This document shows positions 1-5,423 of a stretch of DNA of 8,222 bases, piece after piece. The notes beneath the pieces are model-generated. The model saw nothing but the letters and a program-made list of their open reading frames with translations, ran no database searches and had not been told where the DNA came from. Each line of letters starts with the position of its first letter. The stretch's first letter is position 1. The DNA comes from CAMBRF01 sp964404035 (GTDB lineage Bacteria; Verrucomicrobiota; Kiritimatiellia; CAIKKV01; CAITUY01), in assembly GCA_964404035.1 (NCBI GenBank), contig CAYOIT010000193.1, positions 1-8,222 of the forward strand, read 5' to 3'. A program made the translations under genes and the position numbers.

Positions 1-740
1 CCTTCGATGCGGCGGTAGGAAATGGCGCGCTTGCCGTTCCAGCTCTTGAACACGGCGGCAATGCCTCCCCAGAGCTGCTCCATGGGGTCATCCGGGAAGT
101 CCTTCTTGAGAACGCGTTTGACGGCCTTCTTGAACTGGTCCGCCAGGATCTTGAGGTCCGCGCCGGACAGATCGGTGTCCATTTTGCAGCCCTTGGACTT
201 CTTGTAGTCGTCCATGATCTCGTCGAGTGTCTTGCGGATGCCCTTGCCGTCCTGCGGTTCGATGCCCTCGGCCTTTTCCATGACGACATCGGAGTACATC
301 ATGATCAGGCGGCGATAGGAATCGTAGACGAAGCGTTCGTTGCCGGTCTTGGCGATCAGGCCGGGGATGGTCTTTGTGCACAGGCCGACGTTCAGGACCG
401 TTTCCATCATGCCGGGCATCGAGGTCCGGGCGCCGGAGCGGCACGAGACGAGCAGGGGATTCTGCAGATCGCCAAACTTCATGCTCATGGCGTCCTCGAT
501 CAGGCGCAGGGCGTCCTTGACCTGGTCGGCGGTGCCGGCCGGGAGCTTCATGCCATTCTTGAAATATTCGTTGCAGCATTCGGTGGTGACCGTGAAACCG
601 GCCGGCACGGGGAGGCCCAACAGGCACATCTCCGCCAGATTGGCGCCCTTGCCACCCAGAAGATTCTTCTGGTCGGCTCCGCCTTCCGTTTTCCCGGGAC
701 CAAAACTCAGTACATATTTCTTTCCACTACTCTGTGCCAT
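1..740 (-). CDS. ppdK: Pyruvate, phosphate dikinase, N-terminal part (cut by window edge)
   Basis: Catalyses the reversible conversion of ATP, phosphate and pyruvate to AMP, pyrophosphate and phosphoenolpyruvate in the cytoplasm. It serves glycolysis or gluconeogenesis depending on direction. I translated the minus strand from the ATG at 740-738. The protein begins MAQSSGKKYVLSFG and shows the family's N-terminal nucleotide-binding (ATP-grasp) signatures: GGKGANLAEM at residues 29-38, LPVPAGFTVTTE at about 43-54, and SCRSGARTSMPGMMETVLN at about 99-117. The usual Val before RSGAR is Cys100 here. Only 246 of roughly 870-900 residues are present; the phospho-His swivelling domain and the PEP/pyruvate domain lie to the left of the window. 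The start is supported by AGGAG at 750-754, nine bases upstream. The gene diverges from tkt across a 312-bp region. Identity is secure; the reaction direction in vivo cannot be read from sequence. Confidence 0.96.
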   Translation of the reverse strand, partial: MAQSSGKKYVLSFGPGKTEGGADQKNLLGGKGANLAEMCLLGLPVPAGFTVTTECCNEYFKNGMKLPAGTADQVKDALRLIEDAMSMKFGDLQNPLLVSCRSGARTSMPGMMETVLNVGLCTKTIPGLIAKTGNERFVYDSYRRLIMMYSDVVMEKAEGIEPQDGKGIRKTLDEIMDDYKKSKGCKMDTDLSGADLKILADQFKKAVKRVLKKDFPDDPMEQLWGGIAAVFKSWNGKRAISYRRIE

Positions 741-794
741 TTTGCGATACTCCTACTTTGTTGTTCATCGCGCTTTCTGGCGATGACGCGGCAA

Positions 795-811
795 TGAATC
801 GTTGTGATTCA
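795..811. repeat. Perfect inverted repeat in ppdK leader, possible operator
   Basis: TGAATC-GTTGT-GATTCA is a perfect 6-bp dyad with a 5-bp spacer, lying 55-71 bp upstream of the ppdK start codon. Its arrangement (GAATC facing GATTC) recurs twice more in the same intergenic region at 838-854 and 958-971. The spacing is typical of a site for a dimeric helix-turn-helix regulator, but no regulator gene is nearby and the assignment is inference. Confidence 0.4.
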
Positions 812-837
812 AGCCGTTCTTTGCATCGTTGCCGATC

Positions 838-857
838 GAATCGTGTGCGGATTCCGC
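838..857. repeat. Second GAATC/GATTC dyad overlapping a GCGGATTCCGC palindrome
   Basis: GAATC at 838-842 faces GATTC at 850-854 across 7 bp. The right half is also part of GCGGA-T-TCCGC (847-857). The spacer is 2 bp longer than in the copy at 796-810, so if a single protein binds both sites this one would be the weaker match. It is listed because the same half-sites recur in this region. Confidence 0.3.
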
Positions 858-860
858 CGC

Positions 861-892
861 AAAAAAGGCCTTTCCCGACAGAGTTCGGCCTT
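861..892 (-). terminator. Terminator-like hairpin in the ppdK leader (possible attenuator)
   Basis: Read on the minus strand, AAGGCC (892-887) pairs with GGCCTT (870-865), followed by a run of six Ts (866-861, overlapping the stem by two). A competing inner stem pairs CCGA (888-885) with TCGG (878-875), and the two stems share bases, so they are mutually exclusive. No minus-strand gene lies just upstream, because tkt points the other way. The element would therefore act inside the ppdK leader if transcription starts to its right. The main stem is only 6 bp with a 16-base loop, so it may not be functional. Confidence 0.3.
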
Positions 893-942
893 GAAAAAAA
901 GACCGTGACTCATGATGCCGGGCGGCCGCCGGAATTGCGGGC

Positions 943-970
943 TGGACAACCGTATACGAATCGATACGAT
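943..970 (+). promoter_or_regulatory. Candidate sigma70-type promoter for tkt-murA
   Basis: TGGACA (943-948) and TACGAT (965-970) are separated by 16 bp and match the -35 and -10 consensus at five and four of six positions. Transcription would begin near 977, giving a leader of about 75 bases before tkt. A second -10-like sequence, TATAGA (983-988), has no good partner. The -10 element sits within inverted repeats at 951-971. Confidence 0.35.
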
Positions 971-971
971 T
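951..971. repeat. Nested inverted repeats overlapping the candidate tkt promoter
   Basis: Two dyads interlock here. CGTAT (951-955) faces ATACG (964-968) across 8 bp, and AATCG (959-963) faces CGATT (967-971) across ATA. The second matches the dyad near ppdK: GAATCG-N3-YGATT at 958-971 compared with 796-809. It overlaps the proposed -10 element at 965-970, where a bound repressor would block initiation. Operator function is inferred from position and symmetry only. Confidence 0.35.
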
Positions 972-1034
972 AACGGGCGAAATATAGAGAAAGAAGGCGG
1001 GCAACGCAAGGGGTTTTTGCCGTTTTTTATTCGA

Positions 1035-1040
1035 AAGGAG
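1035..1040 (+). promoter_or_regulatory. Ribosome binding site that sets the GTG start of tkt
   Basis: AAGGAG lies 12 bases before GTG at 1053. The frame is open further upstream to an ATG at 912, but that start has no Shine-Dalgarno sequence and would add 47 residues unlike any transketolase. The site therefore decides the start. The spacing is slightly long, which together with GTG suggests moderate initiation strength. Confidence 0.7.
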
Positions 1041-1052
1041 CACAGAGTACGC

Positions 1053-3041
1053 GTGAGTAAGAATTTGAATCTTGTCGCTAATACCATCCGTGGCCTGGCC
1101 ATGGACGGAGTTCAAAAAGCCAATTCCGGCCATCCCGGAATGCCCATGGGCATGGCGGATGTGGCCTCCGTTTTGTTTCTGAACCACCTGAATCATTGTG
1201 CCTCGAAGCCGGATTGGGCGGACCGTGACCGCTTTGTCCTCTCCGGGGGGCACGGATCGATGCTGCTATACAGCCTGTTGCATCTTTCGGGGTACGATCT
1301 GCCGCTCGATGAACTCAAGGCGTTCCGCCAGTGGGGCAGCAAGACGCCGGGCCATCCCGAGTACGGCCACACCGTGGGGGTCGAGACGACGTCCGGACCG
1401 CTGGGGCAGGGGTGCGGCAACGCGGTGGGCATGGCCCTCGCCGAGCGGATGCTGGCGGCGCGTTTCAATGCCGGCAGCTTTGTGCCCGTGGATCACCACA
1501 CCTATGTGTTCTGCGGCGACGGCGACATGATGGAGGGCCTCTCGCACGAAGCCTTCTCGATGGCCGGGCATCTGGGCCTCAGCAAACTGGTCGTTTTCTA
1601 CGATTTCAACCATATCACCATCGAAGGCAATACGAGCCTCTCTTACAGCGATGATGTGCGTAAGCGTTTCCTGGGCTACCGGTGGAATGTGCTCGAAATC
1701 GACGGGCACAATTACGATGAGATTGAAAAGGCGATCCAGGCGGCCAAAGCTGAAAAGGAAAGGCCGACCCTCGTCATCACGCACACGCACATTGCGCATG
1801 GTGCCCCGACGCTGCATGACTCCCACAAGGCGCACGGCGAACCGCTGGGTGCCGAGGAAATCAAGGCGGCCAAGAAGAACCTTGGCCTGCCCGAGGATCA
1901 GGATTTCTACGTGTCGGAACAGGTGCGCGAGATTTTCGCCGCCCGCGCCCGGGAATTGGAGACGAAAGTCACCGCCTGGGAAGCCGGCTTCCGGAAGTTC
2001 GCGGCCGCCTATCCCGAACTCGCCAAGGCGTGGGACGCCGCCGTGAAGCAGGTGTTGCCCGCCGATCTCGAACAGCAGATGCCGGTATTCGAGGCGGACA
2101 AGCCTGTCGCCACACGCATCGCCTCCGGCAAGATCATGCAGAAACTGGCCAAGGCCCTGCCCTGGTTTGTGGGCGGTGCGGCCGATCTGGCGCCCAGCAC
2201 CAAGACGTTTCTGGAGGGGTATCCCTCCGTGCTGCCGGGCGCGTTCGAAGGGCGCAATCTGCATTTCGGCATCCGTGAACACGGCATGGCGGCCATTCTG
2301 AACGGCATGCAGGTGCATGGCGGGTTCCGTGTCTTCGGATCCACGTTCTTCGTGTTTGCGGATTACTGCCGCCCCACGATCCGGTTGTCCGCGATCATGG
2401 GCCTGCCGGTGATCTATGTCTTCACGCATGACAGTTTCTACGTCGGCGAAGACGGACCGACTCACGAACCCGTCGAACACCTGGCCAGCTACCGGTGCAT
2501 GCCGAATGTGTCGGTGCTGCGTCCGGCCGATGCCACTGAAACGGCGGCCGCCTGGGTGGCCGCCCTGAAGAACACCAGCGGACCGACCCTGTTGCTGTTG
2601 ACCCGCCAGAACCTTCCGGTGTACGACCGGGCGGTCTATCCCGCGGCCTCGAGTCTGGAGAAGGGGGCTTACGTGCTCTGGCAGAGCGCCGCCGGCACCC
2701 CGGACCTGATGCTGATCGCCAGCGGTTCCGAGGTCAGCCTGGCCATGGCCGCCGCGAAGGAACTGGCCAAGGACCGGGTTGTCCGCGTGGTCAGCATGCC
2801 GTCCTGGGATCTCTTCGAGAAGCAGGATGAAGCCTACAAGCGCTCGGTGCTTACGCCTGAATGCGGCGCCCGCCTGGCGATCGAAGCGGGATGCACCATG
2901 GGGTGGTCCAAGTATGTCGGAGACAAGGGTCGCGTGCTGGGCGTGGACCACTTCGGCGCCTCGGCGCCGTTCAAGGTGATCGCTGAGAAGTTCGGATTCA
3001 CTCCGGAGAACGTGATCAAGCTGGCAAAGGAAATGAGCTAG
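1053..3041 (+). CDS. tkt: Transketolase
   Basis: Thiamine-diphosphate enzyme of the pentose phosphate pathway. It moves two-carbon units between ketoses and aldoses such as xylulose-5-phosphate, ribose-5-phosphate and erythrose-4-phosphate. With the GTG start the protein has 662 residues, the normal length. All three domains are present. In the ThDP pyrophosphate domain, GHPG is at 26-29, and Gly155-Asp156-Gly157 with Asn186 forms the metal/ThDP motif. A substrate loop ends in HGEPLG with His261, the position used in the E. coli enzyme. In the pyrimidine domain, Arg355, catalytic Glu409 (in GIREHGM) and GEDGPTHEP at 465-473 with His471 are intact. The C-terminal domain includes MPSWDLFE and DHFGASAPF. 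The loop before His261 (HDSHKAHGEPLG) is less standard than the usual SHDVHG form. The stop codon lies 5 bp before murA, so the two are probably cotranscribed. Confidence 0.97.
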   Translation: MSKNLNLVANTIRGLAMDGVQKANSGHPGMPMGMADVASVLFLNHLNHCASKPDWADRDRFVLSGGHGSMLLYSLLHLSGYDLPLDELKAFRQWGSKTPGHPEYGHTVGVETTSGPLGQGCGNAVGMALAERMLAARFNAGSFVPVDHHTYVFCGDGDMMEGLSHEAFSMAGHLGLSKLVVFYDFNHITIEGNTSLSYSDDVRKRFLGYRWNVLEIDGHNYDEIEKAIQAAKAEKERPTLVITHTHIAHGAPTLHDSHKAHGEPLGAEEIKAAKKNLGLPEDQDFYVSEQVREIFAARARELETKVTAWEAGFRKFAAAYPELAKAWDAAVKQVLPADLEQQMPVFEADKPVATRIASGKIMQKLAKALPWFVGGAADLAPSTKTFLEGYPSVLPGAFEGRNLHFGIREHGMAAILNGMQVHGGFRVFGSTFFVFADYCRPTIRLSAIMGLPVIYVFTHDSFYVGEDGPTHEPVEHLASYRCMPNVSVLRPADATETAAAWVAALKNTSGPTLLLLTRQNLPVYDRAVYPAASSLEKGAYVLWQSAAGTPDLMLIASGSEVSLAMAAAKELAKDRVVRVVSMPSWDLFEKQDEAYKRSVLTPECGARLAIEAGCTMGWSKYVGDKGRVLGVDHFGASAPFKVIAEKFGFTPENVIKLAKEMS

Positions 3042-3046
3042 AGTCG

Positions 3047-4324
3047 ATGGCTCGTTTCATTATACACGGCGGCAAGCGGCTGGCCGGGACGTATGTGCCC
3101 GGCGGCAACAAGAATGCCGTGCTGCCGATGCTGGCCGCGTGCGTTTTGACGGACGAGCAGGTGATCCTTGAAAACGTCCCCCTGATCGACGATGTCCGGA
3201 CCATGCTTGAGTTGCTGGTCAACATTGGCGTGAGCGTGGACTTGAAAGATCACTCCGTGCGTCTTTGCGCCAGGGGGCTGCGGCGGAGCCGGCTTGATCC
3301 TGAGCTGTGTCGCAAGGTGCGTTCCTCCATTCTGCTGGCCGGTCCGCTGGCCGCGCGGTTGGGCCGGGCCACCTTGTCGCCGCCGGGCGGCGACGTGATC
3401 GGGCGCCGGCGGCTGGATACGCATTTTCAGGGGTTGAAGGCGCTGGGGATCGAGGTCGAAGGCGGAAGACACTTTGTCTTTCGCCGGAAGAAGATTCTGG
3501 AGGGCGCCTCCATCATCCTCGATGAAGCCAGTGTCACCGCCACCGAGAATGTTCTGATGGCAGCCGTGCTGGCGCGGGGGGAGACCACTATTTTCAACGC
3601 GGCGTGCGAGCCGCATGTCACGGATCTGGCCATTCTGTTGAACAAAATGGGCGCCCGGATCGTCGGCTTGGGCACGAACCGTCTGCAGATCACCGGGGTG
3701 GAAACGCTCAAGGGCACAGCTCACACGGTGCAGCCCGACTTCATCGAAATCGGCAGCTTTGTGGCGGCGGCAGCGGTGACGGGCGGCGAACTCAAGGTCC
3801 AGGGCGTCGATCCCGAGCCGATGGCGATCATCGGTCGGACGTTTTCAAAACTGGGCATCAAGCTGCAGTTGGAGGGGGGCTCGGTGTCCCTTCCTGCGCG
3901 GCAGAAACTGCGGATCGTAAAGGATTTCGGCGCGGCCATCCCCAAGATCGAGGACGGCCCGTGGCCGATGTTCCCCTCCGACCTGATGAGCGTGGGGATT
4001 GTGGCGGCCACCCAGGCTCACGGCACGGCGTTATTTTTCGAAAAAATGTTTGAGAGCCGCATGTATTTCGTGGATTACCTGATCGGCATGGGCGCCGGCA
4101 TTGTGGTCTGCGATCCGCACCGGGTGCTGGTGACGGGCCCGACGCGGCTTCACAGCACCCAGATGGCGAGTCCCGACATCCGCGCCGGCATGGCCCTGCT
4201 CATCGCGGCGCTTTGCGCCAAGGGGGAGAGCGTGATCAACAACGCCCAATCCATCGATCGCGGCTACGAGCGCGTGGATGAAAAACTCAGGGCGTTTGGC
4301 GCCGATATTGTGAGGGAAGAGTAG
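3047..4324 (+). CDS. murA: UDP-N-acetylglucosamine 1-carboxyvinyltransferase with Asp in place of catalytic Cys
   Basis: Transfers enolpyruvate from PEP to UDP-GlcNAc, the first committed step of peptidoglycan synthesis, in the cytoplasm. At 425 residues it has the usual length for this EPSP-synthase-fold family. Visible active-site residues are Lys22-Asn23 (NKNAVLP), Arg121, Asp312 (FPSDLM), Arg338 (ESRM), Arg379 (DIRAG) and Arg405 (IDRGYERV). The loop that normally reads PGGCAIG is PGGDVIG, with Asp116 where fosfomycin alkylates Cys115 in E. coli. Asp at this site is known from mycobacterial and chlamydial MurA and gives fosfomycin resistance while keeping activity. The following GRRRLD replaces the common ARPVD, and the segment around Asp312 (PWPMFPSDLMS) also departs from the enterobacterial form. 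The ATG has only a weak Shine-Dalgarno (AAGG at 3027-3030) inside tkt, so translation is probably coupled. A paralogous enolpyruvyl transferase is possible but less likely. Confidence 0.93.
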   Translation: MARFIIHGGKRLAGTYVPGGNKNAVLPMLAACVLTDEQVILENVPLIDDVRTMLELLVNIGVSVDLKDHSVRLCARGLRRSRLDPELCRKVRSSILLAGPLAARLGRATLSPPGGDVIGRRRLDTHFQGLKALGIEVEGGRHFVFRRKKILEGASIILDEASVTATENVLMAAVLARGETTIFNAACEPHVTDLAILLNKMGARIVGLGTNRLQITGVETLKGTAHTVQPDFIEIGSFVAAAAVTGGELKVQGVDPEPMAIIGRTFSKLGIKLQLEGGSVSLPARQKLRIVKDFGAAIPKIEDGPWPMFPSDLMSVGIVAATQAHGTALFFEKMFESRMYFVDYLIGMGAGIVVCDPHRVLVTGPTRLHSTQMASPDIRAGMALLIAALCAKGESVINNAQSIDRGYERVDEKLRAFGADIVREE

Positions 4325-4338
4325 GGCCCTTGTCGCCC

Positions 4339-5406
4339 TCAGAGGCGAAAGGTCTCGCAGGCTTCCTTCATGGCCAGCAGGTTTTCCCAAGGGACTTCCG
4401 GCTCCACCATGTGGGTGGGAGCGATGACGATGCCTCCCTGTTTTCCACAAAGGCGCAGGTTGGCCCAGACAGCCTCCCGGACCTCCTGCGGGGTCCCAAA
4501 CGGCAGGGTGGATTGAGTGCCGATGGTCCCCCAGAAGGAGAGTCGGTCGCCCACCTGCCGGTACACCTCATCGAACGGCATGCATTCCGGCTGAACGGGA
4601 TTCAGGACATCGACCCCGATATCGGCCAGTTCGGGCAGGAAGGGAAGCACATACCCGCAGGAATGGTAGAAGATCACCAACTTCGGGTTGATCTCCTTGC
4701 CGGCCCGGATGATGGCGGCGAGCCGCGGTTTCAGCCAGTGGCGCCACAGGTCGAGACTCATCATGATCGTCTGCTGCATGCCGATATCGTCCCCGAGTTG
4801 GACAATATCCACCCCGGCGCGCGCCGCCAGTTGGATGCGTTCGACGGCGTGGGCGGTCAGGCGATCCAGATGCACGACGGCGCGCTCGTCGTCGGTCATC
4901 ATGTCGGTCATGAGGTCTTCCATGGACCGCAAGTACCAGGCGATCTCCCAGACAGTGCAGGCCATCCCCGCCATGGTGGCCAGGCCTTTGGACTGCTGTT
5001 CAAACACGGCGCGCCGCACCTCGGCCTCGGCGTTCACGGTGAGCCGGGGCAGGGGATGGTTCCGGATTTCGTCCAGCGTCACCCCTTCGCCTCGCAGCGG
5101 GTGATGCATGCGCGTCATGTGGTAACAGTTGGGCTGGTGCGAATGGGCCACGCCGAAGGCGTCAACATCGGCGTCGGCCGGCAGTTCCTCGCGGGGATAG
5201 AGCGCCTTGGCCTCTGTCCACGTTTTTTCCAGGGGCAATCCCACGTACCGGCAGGGGACCTTGAAGAACCCTGCGATATCGGAGTGACCGAAACGCTTGT
5301 TAAAGGCGGTCACCTGCGATTCGCAGAATCCTCCGCAGTCCAGCGGCACCGTGTCAAACCCTTCCCGGCGCAAACTAAGCAACAGATTCTCGCGGGGCGT
5401 TTTCAT
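4339..5406 (-). CDS. Uroporphyrinogen-decarboxylase-fold protein (MtaA/CmuA-like), substrate unknown
   Basis: A 355-residue soluble protein of the URO-D superfamily, which includes HemE and the zinc-dependent methylcobamide methyltransferases (MtaA, MtbA, CmuA). It is not a convincing HemE, because the N-terminal RQAGRYLPEY-type motif is absent and no haem genes are nearby. Family features seen are HPLRGEGVTLDEI near 101-113, GDDIGMQQT in the middle, FYHSCG with His248 and Cys250, and IAPTHMVEPEVPWENLLAMKEA near the C-terminus. His-x-Cys matches the first two zinc ligands of the methyltransferases. The third ligand, Cys in MtaA, appears to be His332 by motif alignment, with Cys320 another option. 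It starts 17 bp after the glgP stop, with GGAG (5421-5418) 11 bases before the ATG, so it is likely cotranscribed with glgP. No corrinoid-protein gene is adjacent. A methyl transfer or decarboxylation role is inference from fold. Confidence 0.85.
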   Translation of the reverse strand: MKTPRENLLLSLRREGFDTVPLDCGGFCESQVTAFNKRFGHSDIAGFFKVPCRYVGLPLEKTWTEAKALYPREELPADADVDAFGVAHSHQPNCYHMTRMHHPLRGEGVTLDEIRNHPLPRLTVNAEAEVRRAVFEQQSKGLATMAGMACTVWEIAWYLRSMEDLMTDMMTDDERAVVHLDRLTAHAVERIQLAARAGVDIVQLGDDIGMQQTIMMSLDLWRHWLKPRLAAIIRAGKEINPKLVIFYHSCGYVLPFLPELADIGVDVLNPVQPECMPFDEVYRQVGDRLSFWGTIGTQSTLPFGTPQEVREAVWANLRLCGKQGGIVIAPTHMVEPEVPWENLLAMKEACETFRL

Positions 5407-5423
5407 TAGTGCTGCTTCTCCGG

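Larger units (their letters stand above)
741..1052. promoter_or_regulatory. Divergent intergenic region between ppdK and tkt
   Basis: This 312-bp stretch separates two genes transcribed away from each other and must hold both promoters. It is visibly richer in A/T than the flanking genes. It contains three GAATC/GATTC inverted repeats (796-810, 838-854, 958-971), a palindrome GCGGATTCCGC at 847-857, a hairpin with a T-tract on the minus strand (861-892), a plausible rightward promoter (943-970), and Shine-Dalgarno sites at both ends. I see no convincing small gene: the open frames crossing it lack family features or a well-placed ribosome binding site. No clear sigma70 promoter for ppdK could be picked out. 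Confidence 0.75.

Noticed and set aside
88..627. 179-codon minus-strand frame inside ppdK
   Set aside because: Out of frame with the PPDK reading, which carries all the conserved motifs; Arg/Pro/His-rich shadow.
912..1052. Upstream ATG start for transketolase (47 extra residues)
   Set aside because: The added segment is basic and unlike any transketolase N-terminus and has no Shine-Dalgarno. GTG at 1053 has AAGGAG upstream and gives the standard length and motif numbering.
765..1253. 162-codon minus-strand frame spanning the ppdK-tkt intergenic region
   Set aside because: It starts inside tkt, and its product shows no domain and no ribosome binding site worth noting. The region is better explained as a promoter region.
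1266..2951. 561-codon open frame antisense to tkt
   Set aside because: It lies wholly within a gene with intact transketolase motifs. Long antisense frames are expected from high-GC codon use, and its His/Gly/Arg-rich composition shows no family features.
4323..4339. AGGGC/GCCCT hairpin after murA as an intrinsic terminator
   Set aside because: Only a 5-bp stem, overlapping both stop codons, with no T-tract on either strand.
4339..5406. Identification of the URO-D-fold gene as hemE
   Set aside because: The HemE N-terminal substrate-binding signature is missing, a His-x-Cys metal motif is present, and there are no haem biosynthesis neighbours.
4330..5409. 359-codon open frame exactly covering the URO-D-like gene on the plus strand
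   Set aside because: The minus-strand product has URO-D family motifs and a ribosome binding site. The plus-strand product has none and reads as a composition shadow.
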